Shown: positions 46,235-56,267, counted from the stretch's first letter. The stretch is 64,000 bases of DNA from Bacteroidota bacterium (GCA_018267925.1 JAFDXO010000024.1:23303-87302); one strand, 5' to 3'. Notes: generated from the letters alone by a model not told the origin. Program-made: numbers and translations.

Positions 46235-46807
46235 ATGCCACTATTATATATTATAGCAGGTTGCAACGGCGCAGGAAAAACAACCGCATCTCTTACCGTT
46301 TTGCCTGAAATGTTGCAGTGCCATGAGTTTGTAAACGCAGACCTGATTGCCTATGGTATTTCGCCTCTAAATCCACAAGGTGCCGCTATTGCAGCTGGGC
46401 GCATCATGTTAGAACGAATCAATGAATTGATACGAGAAGGACATGATTTAGCATTTGAAACAACTTTAGCTACTAAAAGTTATGTTCAATTGGCTCGTCG
46501 AGCACAATTTCATGGCTATACTGTGGTACTATTATTTTTTTGGTTGCCATCTGCTGAAGAAGCTAAAATGAGAGTGGCAGCAAGAGTGCGTGAAGGTGGT
46601 CATCATATTGATGATACAGTGGTTGAAAGACGCTATTGGCGAGGGTTGCATAATTTCGTAACCTTGTACAAACAATCAGTGGATACTTGGTATGTTTTCG
46701 ATAGCTCCAATACCCAGCCTCAGCTTATTGCTAAAGGTGATCGAAATTTTGATGATCTCATAATTAATACAGATATTTGGGCCGCTATTCAACAATATGG
46801 AAGCTAA
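46235..46807 (+). CDS. Zeta-toxin-like P-loop kinase
   Basis: At 190 residues it has a Walker A GCNGAGKTT at residues ~8-16, the family blocks FVNADLIAYGISPLNPQ and AFETTLATKSYV, the lid-like RVREGGHHIDDTVVERRYWRGLHN and a C-terminal VFDSSN strand. This is the stand-alone zeta-type family (predicted ABC-type ATPase). Zeta toxins phosphorylate UDP-GlcNAc and so block peptidoglycan synthesis. The gene lies 7 nt behind a MurU-like gene and overlaps a 64-codon ORF by 11 nt. It may be a toxin or a housekeeping kinase. ATG at 46235 is chosen over a TTG at 46214. Confidence 0.85.
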   Translation: MPLLYIIAGCNGAGKTTASLTVLPEMLQCHEFVNADLIAYGISPLNPQGAAIAAGRIMLERINELIREGHDLAFETTLATKSYVQLARRAQFHGYTVVLLFFWLPSAEEAKMRVAARVREGGHHIDDTVVERRYWRGLHNFVTLYKQSVDTWYVFDSSNTQPQLIAKGDRNFDDLIINTDIWAAIQQYGS

Positions 46808-46991
46808 ATCTCGATTGTCCGATCAATTATCTGAACGTATTCTTTCCGGAATTCGTAAGGCAGTTAAACAGTTGGTAGAAAGGCGTGCAGCAGAAAATGG
46901 CACTTTGGTTGTTGTTGTTGACGGAAAACCAAGTGAAGTGCCTGCAAAAAAATTGCTCCAGCAATCTCATAATTTAATTCACCGTCAATAA
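46797..46991 (+). CDS. Small protein overlapping the zeta-like kinase gene, possible antitoxin
   Basis: A 64-residue charged protein: an amphipathic N-terminal helix (LSDQLSERILSGIRKAVKQLVERRAAENG) and a short strand region (TLVVVVDGKPSEVPAKKLL). It overlaps the kinase by 11 nt and ends at a terminator. The sequence is regular and looks like a real small protein. I recall similar small proteins beside zeta-like kinases in other bacteria but cannot check. If it is an antitoxin, the toxin-first order differs from epsilon-zeta. Confidence 0.65.
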   Translation: MEAKSRLSDQLSERILSGIRKAVKQLVERRAAENGTLVVVVDGKPSEVPAKKLLQQSHNLIHRQ

Positions 46992-47010
46992 CCTTTTTAA
47001 GGTTCGATTT
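46990..47010 (+). terminator. Terminator after the zeta-like pair
   Basis: AACCTT and AAGGTT form a 6-bp hairpin with a TTT loop, followed by CGATTTTTCTT. It lies at the stop of the small ORF and before the convergent barrel gene. Confidence 0.55.
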
Positions 47011-47013
47011 TTC

Positions 47014-48330
47014 TTAAAAGACCTCGCCTAAATTTACAAAAAGCCCGTTAGATCCGTTTAGCCCAAAGGCATAATCAAGGCATATATTGGTACGAGAAAA
47101 TTTGTTGAACTTGATTCGTATTCCGGCCCCATAACCCGGTAAAATTCGATCAAAAGAATTGCTGGGATATGCTGAATAGGTTTGGGCATTGCAAAAAACA
47201 ACTCCTCCCAACAAACCATTTCTTAAAATACCAAAGCGGTATTCAGCCTCTAAATCTACCATCATGGTTCCTCTAAATCGGCTTTGTACATATCCGCGAC
47301 CTGTATTCCCATACATATCCCAACCCGTACTTGGCAAATCTAAATAGGGAAGTTTACCTGCCAATGTAATCCAATTATAGCTCCAAATGGCAAGTATATT
47401 TTGGGAGTGTTGGTTGATACGAAAATATTTACGAGCATCTATAAGCAACGATGTTGCTGGCATATCGCTCCCTAAAATGGTTAAGTTTTGCCGGATTATA
47501 ACATCTAAAAAGTTGTTGCCGGCTTGAGGGTGAATTGAGTTTGAACGATCATCATAAACAAGGGTTGCAGCAATGCCGGATGATGTGGAGTTGCTTTGAT
47601 ATCCATAGCGATCAAAGTCAGTAACTTGATTGGCCGAGGTATTTATTTCTCGGATATCCCAATGCTTGTCAAATTGAAATCCGGGACCTGCATACAAATT
47701 GGATTCTAACTCTTTAAGGAAAAAGGTATGGCATCTAATGTAGTGATAATCTAACGCTGTTGCATCATTAGAAGTAGATAAACTGCCTAAACCATAGGTA
47801 TCTTCAGGGTAGGTCAAAAATCGCCAATCTCCTATTAAGTTGAAACGATTATTTTTTGCCCAAATCGAAAATTGAATCGGCAATACTAATTGTTTTTGTA
47901 TCGTGTATAAAGGCGAAAAGAGAACAGAAGAAAACTTAGTTGTGTCTTTATTGGCTGTGTGAAAAGCGGCATTTAAAGTTAGGTTAGCAGCAAAGCTGGT
48001 AGCAAGAGAATAAGATGGCGAAGGGGCACCTGAAAGATGTACAAGCCCTCTTTTCTTTGCCTTTGAATATAAAACGCGAATGTGTGTTTTCTTTTGTAGG
48101 ATAAGTGTTCTGAAAAGATCAATGATGTCACGTTGATGAAGCATTTCATCTGTTTTTGCCAGTTGAACGAAGGAGTCACTTTTATTTAAATTCTCTTGTG
48201 CATGAATGGACAAAGTGTTTGAAAACAGCAGAAAAAGAAACAGTTTAATTGCTTTTATAGGTGCATGAACAGGAAATAAAGATGGATATACTTTGGGTTT
48301 CTTCAAGTTAATATGGCTTATCAATGACAT
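47014..48330 (-). CDS. BamA/TamA-family outer membrane beta-barrel protein
   Basis: About 438 residues with an N-terminal signal-like helix (AIKLFLFLLFSNTLSIHAQ). The rest is beta-barrel: LRGT-like RFRGTMMVDLEAEYRFGI, and the last strands GYGAGIRIKFNKFSRTNICLDYAFG and SNGLFVNLGEVF with a C-terminal Phe for BAM-dependent insertion. No POTRA domain is visible, so it is a surface-antigen (D15-like) barrel and not BamA itself. The start (48330 or 48339) is uncertain. Confidence 0.82.
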   Translation of the reverse strand: MSLISHINLKKPKVYPSLFPVHAPIKAIKLFLFLLFSNTLSIHAQENLNKSDSFVQLAKTDEMLHQRDIIDLFRTLILQKKTHIRVLYSKAKKRGLVHLSGAPSPSYSLATSFAANLTLNAAFHTANKDTTKFSSVLFSPLYTIQKQLVLPIQFSIWAKNNRFNLIGDWRFLTYPEDTYGLGSLSTSNDATALDYHYIRCHTFFLKELESNLYAGPGFQFDKHWDIREINTSANQVTDFDRYGYQSNSTSSGIAATLVYDDRSNSIHPQAGNNFLDVIIRQNLTILGSDMPATSLLIDARKYFRINQHSQNILAIWSYNWITLAGKLPYLDLPSTGWDMYGNTGRGYVQSRFRGTMMVDLEAEYRFGILRNGLLGGVVFCNAQTYSAYPSNSFDRILPGYGAGIRIKFNKFSRTNICLDYAFGLNGSNGLFVNLGEVF

Positions 48331-48483
48331 GATGTACAAAAAAACGAAATTGTATAGTTTAGCTGTTGAGATTTATAAGTGATTGAACAAGAGAAATAAG
48401 CAAAGTCTTCACTGTTTAAAACAAAATCATGCCAAAGGTTAATGTATTAAACTGAAATTTTTCATTGTTCATTCATTAATTTC

Positions 48484-48516
48484 TTTTCGTTTTTTTGTAA
48501 ATAACCTTTACCTTTG
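48484..48516 (+). promoter_or_regulatory. Promoter of rpmI-rplT
   Basis: TACCTTTG at 48509-48516 is an exact TAnnTTTG -7 element. A TTTTCG about 20 nt upstream resembles the -33 TTTG. The ATG of rpmI follows 20 nt after the -7 element. Confidence 0.6.
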
Positions 48517-48536
48517 CCGTCCCAAAATTGAGATCA

Positions 48537-48734
48537 ATGCCAAAGTTGAAGACTCATTCTCGCGCAAAAAAGACTTTTAAAGTAACCGGCACGGGAAAGA
48601 TCCGCAGGTATAAAGCGTTTAAAAGCCACCTGTTGACAAAGAAAACCAAGACGCGCAAGCGTCATTTACGTCAATCAGCTTATGTTCACCCCGCTAATGA
48701 AGCTTTGGTGAAGCGTATGCTGTGTATGCGTTAA
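48537..48734 (+). CDS. rpmI: Ribosomal protein bL35
   Basis: A 65-residue basic protein with the bL35 pattern: [27 protein letters not shown] and [16 protein letters not shown]. The start at 48537 is supported by family length; a TTG three codons upstream is not needed. It is followed by rplT after 68 nt. infC, which usually precedes rpmI, is absent here. Confidence 0.96.
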   Translation: MPKLKTHSRAKKTFKVTGTGKIRRYKAFKSHLLTKKTKTRKRHLRQSAYVHPANEALVKRMLCMR

Positions 48735-48802
48735 GGACAATCAAGTTCCCCGGCTCGAATAGTACCCGGGTGATAAGTAATTTGAACTAAAAAAAAGAAA
48801 AA

Positions 48803-49147
48803 ATGCCACGTTCGGTAAATGCGGTTGCAAGCCGCGCAAGAAGAAAAAGAATTCTGAAGCAAGCAAAAGGCTTCTATGGCAAGCGGAAAAACGTTTATAC
48901 CGTTGCCAAAAACGTTTTAGAGAAAGGTCTTGGCTACAAATATGTAGGGCGTAAGATTAAAAAACGGGATTATCGTGCACTTTGGATAGTGCGTATCAAT
49001 GCTGCCTGTCGCGAAGAAGGTATCAGTTACTCAAAATTTATGGGTAAGCTTTCTGCTAAAGGAATCAACTTAAATAGAAAAGTATTAGCTGACCTCGCCA
49101 TGAATGAGCCTGCTTCATTCAAAGCATTAGTTGGTCAAGTGAAATAA
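48803..49147 (+). CDS. rplT: Ribosomal protein bL20
   Basis: At 114 residues it has the bL20 hallmarks: [30 protein letters not shown], the YRDRK-like [25 protein letters not shown] and [20 protein letters not shown]. It is an early 50S assembly protein and often represses its own operon. The gap before it contains a CCCGG/CCGGG inverted repeat (about 48753-48772) that could be part of a regulatory fold; this is speculative. Confidence 0.97.
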   Translation: MPRSVNAVASRARRKRILKQAKGFYGKRKNVYTVAKNVLEKGLGYKYVGRKIKKRDYRALWIVRINAACREEGISYSKFMGKLSAKGINLNRKVLADLAMNEPASFKALVGQVK

Positions 49148-49170
49148 GTTTCCCAAAAATACTTTTTGTA

Positions 49171-49206
49171 AAAACCGCAGCCCACAAGGGTTGCGGTTTT
49201 TTGTTT
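49171..49206 (+). terminator. Terminator of rpmI-rplT
   Basis: AAAACCGCAGCCC and GGGTTGCGGTTTT form a 13-bp stem (one G-U pair) with an ACAA loop, followed by TTTTGTTTTT. Confidence 0.9.
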
Positions 49207-49276
49207 TTCCGGCTATTAGAAAAGGAATCTTGTTTTTAAGGAAAGCACTCAAAGAGGAATAGCGTAATTTCCCTTA

Positions 49277-51301
49277 ATGACAAACCGATTGATAAACGAA
49301 CAAAGCCTTTATTTACTTCAACATGCTCATAATCCGGTAGATTGGTATCCATGGGGTGATGAAGCATTTCAAAAAGCAAAACTGGAAAATAAGCCCGTTC
49401 TGGTAAGCATTGGATATGCAGCCTGTCATTGGTGTCATGTAATGGAGCACGAAAGCTTTGAAAATAGTGACGTAGCCCAATACATGAACGACAATTTTGT
49501 TTGCATAAAAGTAGATCGGGAAGAGCGCCCTGATGTTGATCATCTTTACATGGATGCCCTTCAAGCACTGACAGGAAGCGGAGGATGGCCACTAAATGTA
49601 TTTGTTACACCCGAACGATTGCCTTTTTATGGAGGTACTTATTTTCCTCCAAATGCGGCTTATCAACGCATTTCATGGACAGAAGTTTTAAAAAGAATTG
49701 TTTCATGGTGGATTGAACGCAATGATGAAGTGATAGCACAAGCAGAGCAATTATCTGCACACCTTAAAAATGCGTCTGAATTATCACTTGATTTACATCC
49801 TCAAAGCACTACCAAACAAAAGGATATTTGTATTTCAATGCGTGAGCAGTTAATGAAACAAGCCGATAAAAAATTGGGTGGTTTTGGCTCAGCCCCAAAA
49901 TTTCCTTCCAGCTTTTGTTTAATTTATTTGTTAGAACATGCTCAGTTTTTTGATGATGAAATAGCCAGAAATCAAGCATTGCTAAGTATAGACAAAATGC
50001 TGTCTGGCGGCATTTATGATCAATTGGGAGGAGGGTTTGCTCGCTATGCAACGGACAATAGTTGGCTGGTGCCGCACTTCGAAAAAATGCTGTACGATAA
50101 TGCACTGATGATATTAACGCTCTGTGATGCTTATCAGATCACTAAGCGGCTTTTCTATAAGCAAGCTATTGTGGAAACAATAGCGTTTGTAATGCGCGAA
50201 CTGAAAAGTGATATTGGTTTGTTTTATTCTGCTCTTGATGCAGATTCAGAAGGCGAAGAAGGTAAGTTTTATACTTGGACATGGGATGAATGGCAAGAAC
50301 AAGTGCAAGACGAATTAGTTACTCAGTATTTTGGTGTTTCTGAATTTGGAAATTGGGAAGGGACAAACATTTTACATGCCTCTACATCATTAGAAGCATT
50401 TTCAAAAGAAAAAGGAATACCTGTTGAGCAATTAGAAAGCCGTATCAGTGCAGTAAAGAAGCACTTGATAGAGGTTCGAAATAAGCGGATTCGACCTTTA
50501 ACTGATGATAAGTGTATCTTGTCTTGGAATGCGTTGATGTCATTAGCTCTTACCCGTGCATCCGTTGTTTTAGATAATGCAAATTACCTTCAAGAAGCCA
50601 TTAAGCATTTAGATTGCACGTTTTCTCTTTTTGCTTCGAGTCAAGATTTAAAACGAACTTTTAAATCAAATACTGCCCGAATGGATGCCTGCTTGGATGA
50701 CTACGCATTTTTAATTCAGGCTGCTATTCAATTAGCATCGCTATCTAATCGAGAAGATTTTTTAGTGAAAGCTTCATCACTCTGTGAAACTGCCATAACC
50801 TTATTTGGCAATCAACAAGAGGGCTTCTTTTACTTCAGTCGAGTAGATACAAACCATTTGCCTATTCGTAAAATTGAATTAATTGACGGAGCCACACCTT
50901 CCGGCAATTCCATAATGGCACAAAACCTGCTTTTGTTGGGCATGTGTATGGGGCGAACAGATTGGTGGGAAAGAGGAAATGCCCTGATCCATACGATGGC
51001 AAATGCTGCAAGCCACTACCCAACCTCATTTGGATATTGGAGTGTGCTATTTCAACGAGTTGCAAAAGGTATGAAAACCGTAGTAGTAGCAGGTTCTACT
51101 GCTTCTGAAGTCTTAAAAAAACTTCAAACTTTATTTCTGCCGCAAGCCTATTTTCTTATTTCATCAAAAGAAATATCTGAATTAGAAATTTTAAAAGGGA
51201 AAAAAGTTTCGAATCAAACCCATATTTTTGTTTGCACACAGCAGGCATGTATGCCTCCTGTACAAAGCATTGAGGAGTGTGTATCTTTACTTTTAGGATG
51301 A
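49277..51301 (+). CDS. DUF255/YyaL-type thioredoxin-domain protein
   Basis: At 674 residues it opens with the DUF255 thioredoxin-like domain: [20 protein letters not shown], CxxC in [16 protein letters not shown] (about residues 53-56) and [26 protein letters not shown]. An (alpha/alpha)6-type domain follows with FCGG-like SAPKFPSSF and [10 protein letters not shown]. The substrate of the family is unknown. The gene has its own terminator 34 nt downstream. Confidence 0.92.
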   Translation: MTNRLINEQSLYLLQHAHNPVDWYPWGDEAFQKAKLENKPVLVSIGYAACHWCHVMEHESFENSDVAQYMNDNFVCIKVDREERPDVDHLYMDALQALTGSGGWPLNVFVTPERLPFYGGTYFPPNAAYQRISWTEVLKRIVSWWIERNDEVIAQAEQLSAHLKNASELSLDLHPQSTTKQKDICISMREQLMKQADKKLGGFGSAPKFPSSFCLIYLLEHAQFFDDEIARNQALLSIDKMLSGGIYDQLGGGFARYATDNSWLVPHFEKMLYDNALMILTLCDAYQITKRLFYKQAIVETIAFVMRELKSDIGLFYSALDADSEGEEGKFYTWTWDEWQEQVQDELVTQYFGVSEFGNWEGTNILHASTSLEAFSKEKGIPVEQLESRISAVKKHLIEVRNKRIRPLTDDKCILSWNALMSLALTRASVVLDNANYLQEAIKHLDCTFSLFASSQDLKRTFKSNTARMDACLDDYAFLIQAAIQLASLSNREDFLVKASSLCETAITLFGNQQEGFFYFSRVDTNHLPIRKIELIDGATPSGNSIMAQNLLLLGMCMGRTDWWERGNALIHTMANAASHYPTSFGYWSVLFQRVAKGMKTVVVAGSTASEVLKKLQTLFLPQAYFLISSKEISELEILKGKKVSNQTHIFVCTQQACMPPVQSIEECVSLLLG

Positions 51302-51334
51302 TGATAAAAAAAGCGAGTTTAACGAGTATTTTTA

Positions 51335-51369
51335 CCGATGGTTTTACTACATCGGCGAATATTTTTTTT
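51335..51369 (+). terminator. Terminator after the YyaL-type gene
   Basis: CCGATG and CATCGG form a 6-bp hairpin with a 9-nt loop, followed by CGAATATTTTTTTT. It separates this gene from the gldK operon. Confidence 0.65.
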
Positions 51370-51491
51370 CGTACGCTTGCATTTTCCGAAAAAACTTTAA
51401 ATATTGTGAGCCAGTTTTGAAGGCTATAAATACGACGAACTGAAAATTTTACTTTATTTGCCTAATCGCAAAAAACAATAACAACAGTAGT

Positions 51492-52760
51492 ATGAAGCAA
51501 TTTTCCCTGAAGATCTCGGCTGTAGCGTTGATAGCATTAGCTGCAAGCTGCGGAAAATCGGGTCCCGGAGGTCAGCTAGTAGGGACACCTACGGTCATGA
51601 ACTATAAGGCACCTGTACCTCTTGGCATGGTGTACGTTCCGTCAGGTGTATTGAAATTGGGAGCCAGCGATGAGGATATTCGTGGAAGAAACGACGCAAT
51701 GTTGCGTACAGTCCAGATGTCCGGTTATTACATGGATGCTACCGAAATTTCAAACCAAGAATATCGCCAGTTCACCACGTGGGTTCGTGATTCAATCGCA
51801 CACGTTATGCTCGGCGATTTTATTGATGATCCTAACGGTAATGGACAACGAGTTGATTTTAGAAAACGTATCAACTATAATGATGCGGATGTGCAAGATC
51901 AACTTGCCTCACTTTATATTCCGGCTGAACAGTCAGGTTGGGGAAAACGTGAGTTTGATAATTCCAAATTGGTTTATCATTACGAAACATTTGACTACGA
52001 TGAGGCCGTGAAAAACCCGGGTCAACCCAGAAACAATTTTGTACGTAAATACGATATCGGTATTTTCCCGGATACAACAGTCTGGATGCGCCAATTCTCT
52101 TATTCTTATAATGAACCAATTGCTATGCAATACAACTGGTTCCCTGCTTTTAACAATTATCCCGTTGTTGGTGTTAATTGGATTCAAGCAAATGCTTTCT
52201 GTAACTGGCGTACAAATTTATGGCGTGGAGAACGTGAGCGTAATAAGCAATACTTTGAAGGAGAGTTTCGTTTACCAAACGAAATGCAGTGGGAATGGGC
52301 TGCCCGCGGCGGTCGTCAAGAATCACCTTACCCTTGGGGCGGACCTTATTTAGTAAATAAGAAAGGTTGCTATTTAGCTAACTTTAAGCCACAACGTGGA
52401 AATTATGCAGCCGATGGTGGCTTATATACCGTTCCGGTTGACCGTTATTGGCCTAACGATTATGGACTTTACAATATGTCTGGTAATGTAAGTGAGTGGA
52501 CAGCCTCTCCTTATTTTGGAACATCTTATTCTGCTGTTGCAGATATTAATCCAGAGGTTCAACGTAAGCTTCGTGAAAATGACCCACAATGGTTACGTCG
52601 TAAAGTAGTTCGCGGTGGTAGCTGGCGAGATGTAGCATATTACCTTCAGGTAGGTGTACGTGATTGGGAATATGCTGATACAGCAAAAGCATACATTGGT
52701 TTCCGTTGTATTTATCAAGAATTAGCACCGGCACTGACCAATGCTCCAGTTAGAAAATAA
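51492..52760 (+). CDS. gldK: Gliding motility / T9SS lipoprotein GldK
   Basis: At 422 residues it has a lipoprotein signal ending in IALAASCGKSG and a formylglycine-generating-enzyme-like (SUMF1) domain: MVYVPSGVLKLGASDED, YYMDATEISNQEYRQF, GVNWIQANAFCNWRTNL, FRLPNEMQWEWAARGG, YNMSGNVSEWTASPYF and VVRGGSWRD. GldK and GldN form the periplasmic/outer-membrane ring of the T9SS. The motor proteins GldL and GldM follow, 49 nt and ~1 kb downstream. It is the first gene of gldKLMN. Confidence 0.96.
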   Translation: MKQFSLKISAVALIALAASCGKSGPGGQLVGTPTVMNYKAPVPLGMVYVPSGVLKLGASDEDIRGRNDAMLRTVQMSGYYMDATEISNQEYRQFTTWVRDSIAHVMLGDFIDDPNGNGQRVDFRKRINYNDADVQDQLASLYIPAEQSGWGKREFDNSKLVYHYETFDYDEAVKNPGQPRNNFVRKYDIGIFPDTTVWMRQFSYSYNEPIAMQYNWFPAFNNYPVVGVNWIQANAFCNWRTNLWRGERERNKQYFEGEFRLPNEMQWEWAARGGRQESPYPWGGPYLVNKKGCYLANFKPQRGNYAADGGLYTVPVDRYWPNDYGLYNMSGNVSEWTASPYFGTSYSAVADINPEVQRKLRENDPQWLRRKVVRGGSWRDVAYYLQVGVRDWEYADTAKAYIGFRCIYQELAPALTNAPVRK

Positions 52761-52809
52761 AATAAATTAATTAAATTAACCACAGTAAAATACAACTAAA
52801 TAATATATC

Positions 52810-53625
52810 ATGAACTCAGTAGCGCTGTTCTTTGAGACCAAACAGGGTAAATACATCAAAAACCTAATAATCGGTCTTGGTGCGTCCGTGGTGCTTTTAG
52901 GAGCATTATTTAAGATTCAGCACTGGCCATTTGCTGGTCTGATGCTTACAGTTGGTATGTGTACGGAAGCCTTCATTTTTGCTCTGCTTGGCATACTCCC
53001 GCCCGCCAAAGATTATTATTGGGAGCGTTATTATCCAAATATTGATGAGAACCCACATGTAGAAGCTTATCGTAAAGGTGGAAAGGTTGATAATGCACTT
53101 AAAGGATCATCTTCTCGTTCACTTGATCAAATGCTTGAAGAAGCAAATATTACTCCCGCTAATATGAAAAAGCTCGGAGATAATTTCCAGCGCTTTGGTC
53201 AAGTGGTAGAACAAGTAAAAGATATATCTGATGTTACTGCATCTACTAATGTATATTCACAAAGTGCACGTGAAGCCGCAGATGCTTTGGGGCAAATGAA
53301 GAACACCTTTATGGGTGCTTCACAAACCATGCAATCCTTTAATAGTGCAGCAGATGAAACAACTAAATTTCATCAGCAAGTTCAGGTATTATCAAAAAAT
53401 TTAGGTTCTTTGAATCAAATTTATGAAGTGGAATTGCAAGATGCAAATAACCACTTGAAAGCAATGAATAAATTTTATAGCAACCTTGTAAATGCTTCTG
53501 ATGCTATGGCTTCCAGCGCCACAGATGCACAAGCTGCTAAAGAACAAATCGGATTGCTTTCTAAAAATCTGACAACACTTAATCAAATATATGGCAATAT
53601 GCTTTCTGCCATGCAAGGCAGATAA
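52810..53625 (+). CDS. gldL: T9SS motor protein GldL
   Basis: At 271 residues it has two membrane helices at the N-terminus (about 15-40 and 44-64: IIGLGASVVLLGALFKIQHWPFAGLMLTVGMCTEAFIFALLG) and a long coiled-coil/cytoplasmic tail. The FKIQHWPFAGLML block, with a charged residue in the first helices, is the GldL signature. With GldM it forms the proton-driven motor of gliding and secretion. Spacing to gldM is 69 nt. Confidence 0.95.
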   Translation: MNSVALFFETKQGKYIKNLIIGLGASVVLLGALFKIQHWPFAGLMLTVGMCTEAFIFALLGILPPAKDYYWERYYPNIDENPHVEAYRKGGKVDNALKGSSSRSLDQMLEEANITPANMKKLGDNFQRFGQVVEQVKDISDVTASTNVYSQSAREAADALGQMKNTFMGASQTMQSFNSAADETTKFHQQVQVLSKNLGSLNQIYEVELQDANNHLKAMNKFYSNLVNASDAMASSATDAQAAKEQIGLLSKNLTTLNQIYGNMLSAMQGR

Positions 53626-53694
53626 GTTTTGCTTGACATTATAGAAAGTTAGTTGAAGAAACAATAATTATCACAAATAAAATAAGGAAACAGG

Positions 53695-55239
53695 ATGGCG
53701 CTACCTAAAGAGCCGCGGCAGTTGATGATCAACCTCATGTACTTGGTGTTGACCGCAATGCTTGCCCTAAACGTATCCTCTGAAATTTTGCACGCGTTTA
53801 AGACGATCAATCAAAGTATTACATCTTCCAATGGTGCTATTGTTGAGAAGAATACTAAAATGTATAGCGACTTTGATGCCAATCAGGCTGAACCCGGTCA
53901 AGAGGCTCGTATAAAGCCCTACAATGATCGTGCAAAAGAAGTTCGCGCTGAAGCTGAAAAATCAGTAAAATTTCTTGAGGATTGGAAAGAAAAAATTATC
54001 ACTGAATCTGGTGGTCGCGAAACTGACGGAGCCATTAAGAGAGAAGATAATATTGACGCAAGTACACTTTTACTGGTAGAACGTAAAGGTGGTAATGAAA
54101 TTCGTCAACGTTTATTAGACCTTAAGAAGTATATGATTGATCGTGTGAAACCTGAAATTCGTGAAAGAATGGATAAAGATCTATCTATTAAGACCGCTGA
54201 CCCTGAAAAGACAGATAATAATCCACAAGGTGATTGGGCAACGGGATATTTCTATAATATGCCAACCATGGCCGTAATTACTTTGTTGTCTAAGTTTCAA
54301 AATGATATTCGTAACAGTGAATCTGTTGTTGTAAACGAACTATTTAATGAAGCTGGTAGCGAGCAATTGAAATTTGATGAAATCAAAGCTGTTGCACTTA
54401 CTTCTAATAGTTATGCCCTTGCCGGACAAAAAATTGAAGCACAAATTATGCTTGCTGCTTACAATAAGAAGATTAATCCTTCTGTTTCTGCAAGTACAGG
54501 ACGTATCACTAAAGTTGAAAACGGAGTTGCTTACTGGGAAACTTCTGCTTCTGGTACCGGACTTCAAAAAGTAAAAGGTACCGTTTCTCTAAATATGGGA
54601 AGCAAGGTAGAAACTCGTGAATGGGACTTCTCCTATATGGTAGGTTCAACAGGAGCATCCATGCAGTTGGATAAAATGAATGTGTTTTATATTGGTGTAC
54701 CCAATCCAATTACTGTTTCTGCGGCGGGTTACTCTATTGAAGATATCTCTGTTAGTATTCCCGGTGCTAATTTGGCTGTAACAGGAAAAGGTAAGTGGGA
54801 TGTTACCGTAACTACTCCGGGTAAAGTGATGGCATCTATTAATGCCAAAACGGACGGTGGAGTTAAACAAGTTGGTGCTATGGAGATTCGTGTAAAAACA
54901 ATTCCTGATCCTACAGCAAAAATTGCAGGTAAATCAGGTGGAACCTTAGCAACAGGAATTTTTAAAGCACAGATCGGTATTCCGGCTGTCCTTGAAAACT
55001 TTGATTTTGATACTAAGTTTGTAGTTACCAGTTTTGAATGTAGCTGGTTACCTAAACGCGGTGAATATCAAGGACCATTCCCTGTTCAAGGTGCTTCTTT
55101 TGAACACAATCCCCAGGTTAATCAATATCAAACTAAATTGGCTAAACCCGGCGATAAAGTTTTCATCGAAAACATCAAAGCTGTTGGCCCAGATAAGCGT
55201 ACCCGCACTTTGAACAATATCACTTTGACACTTAACTAA
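53695..55239 (+). CDS. gldM: T9SS motor/stator protein GldM
   Basis: At 514 residues it opens with MALPKEPRQLMINLMYLVLTAMLALNVSSEILHAFK, the cytoplasmic turn plus single membrane helix of GldM, then a long helical and beta-domain periplasmic part (AVITLLSKFQNDIRNSE, KMNVFYIGVPNPITVSAAGYS). GldM spans the periplasm and links the GldL motor to the GldKN ring. Confidence 0.96.
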   Translation: MALPKEPRQLMINLMYLVLTAMLALNVSSEILHAFKTINQSITSSNGAIVEKNTKMYSDFDANQAEPGQEARIKPYNDRAKEVRAEAEKSVKFLEDWKEKIITESGGRETDGAIKREDNIDASTLLLVERKGGNEIRQRLLDLKKYMIDRVKPEIRERMDKDLSIKTADPEKTDNNPQGDWATGYFYNMPTMAVITLLSKFQNDIRNSESVVVNELFNEAGSEQLKFDEIKAVALTSNSYALAGQKIEAQIMLAAYNKKINPSVSASTGRITKVENGVAYWETSASGTGLQKVKGTVSLNMGSKVETREWDFSYMVGSTGASMQLDKMNVFYIGVPNPITVSAAGYSIEDISVSIPGANLAVTGKGKWDVTVTTPGKVMASINAKTDGGVKQVGAMEIRVKTIPDPTAKIAGKSGGTLATGIFKAQIGIPAVLENFDFDTKFVVTSFECSWLPKRGEYQGPFPVQGASFEHNPQVNQYQTKLAKPGDKVFIENIKAVGPDKRTRTLNNITLTLN

Positions 55240-55264
55240 ATCAATAAAGAAAATTTTTAGGATT

Positions 55265-56179
55265 ATGAGTATCCTCAAACCATACAAATTATTCGCTCCG
55301 GTTGCATTGATTTTTTCAAGTGCCGTTACCTATGCCCAGAGCAATCTCATGGATCAGGCGCAATCTCAATCGCCTGTCTCTGAAAGTGTAGTGCCTGAAT
55401 GGCAACCTTCGCTTGTGCGAGATGGTGTCATTGATCATCAACCACACGTCAATCAACCGCTTAAATGGCAGCCTGTACGTGAAGCTGATGTGCTGTATAA
55501 GAAACGTGTTTGGCGTGAAATTGATACTCGCCAAAAGCAAAATATGGCTTTTCGTTTTCCGGGTGATGATAATAGTGGCGGTGGTATGTTTATAGAAATT
55601 TTACTCGATGGAGTAAAAAAAGGTAAGATTAAGGCTTATTCAACAATGGATGATCGTTTTACTTCTGCATTTAATAAATCTCAGATTTTAGAAATGACTG
55701 CAGGTAAAACTGACTCGACTCCGGTAGTTGATCCCGTAACCGGCGAAACGGTTATTAAGGTAACGCATACTGAGTTTAATCCAGACTTAGTTACTAAATT
55801 CCGTATTAAAGAAGATTGGATTTTTGACCGTAATTTGGGTAGAATGGTTGTTAGAATCATTGGAATTGCTCCTTTGTTGGATAGATATAATGATGACGGA
55901 TCTTTCCGTGCTTCTTCTCCTATGTTTTGGATTTATTATCCAGAAGTTAGAGATCTTCTTGCTCAATATGAAGTATTTAACCCAGATAACGATGTCGCCC
56001 GTATGAATTGGGATGAATATTTTGAAAATCGTTTTTTTGCAAGCTACATTATTAAGGTTAGCAATCCATTCGATAATTCATTCACTGGTATGGGACTTCA
56101 AGGTACTGATGCATTGTATGAAGGTGCACGTTGGAATGAAACGATTTTCAATAAAGAACATGATATGTGGGTTTATTAA
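55265..56179 (+). CDS. gldN: T9SS ring protein GldN
   Basis: At 304 residues it has a signal peptide ending in SAVTYAQSN. The mature part has the GldN features VLYKKRVWREIDTRQKQNMAFRFP, FRIKEDWIFDRNLGRMVVRIIGIAPL and PMFWIYYPEVRDLLAQYEVFNP. It partners GldK. A hairpin terminator ends the gldKLMN operon 24 nt after the stop. Confidence 0.96.
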   Translation: MSILKPYKLFAPVALIFSSAVTYAQSNLMDQAQSQSPVSESVVPEWQPSLVRDGVIDHQPHVNQPLKWQPVREADVLYKKRVWREIDTRQKQNMAFRFPGDDNSGGGMFIEILLDGVKKGKIKAYSTMDDRFTSAFNKSQILEMTAGKTDSTPVVDPVTGETVIKVTHTEFNPDLVTKFRIKEDWIFDRNLGRMVVRIIGIAPLLDRYNDDGSFRASSPMFWIYYPEVRDLLAQYEVFNPDNDVARMNWDEYFENRFFASYIIKVSNPFDNSFTGMGLQGTDALYEGARWNETIFNKEHDMWVY

Positions 56180-56202
56180 TCCTAATTGCTTTCATATTTT
56201 TT

Positions 56203-56238
56203 ATACGCCATGGCTTTAAAGCTGTGGCGTATTTGTTT
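56203..56238 (+). terminator. Terminator of gldKLMN
   Basis: ATACGCCA and TGGCGTAT form an 8-bp stem around an inner GCTTTAAAGC palindrome, followed by TTGTTTG. The T tract is weak. Confidence 0.6.
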
Positions 56239-56267
56239 GATTTAATTCATTATTTATTTTGCTTTCT

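Noticed and set aside
51670..52353. Overlapping frames inside gldK on both strands
   Set aside because: They are shadows in other frames of the SUMF1-like domain with no coherent motifs.
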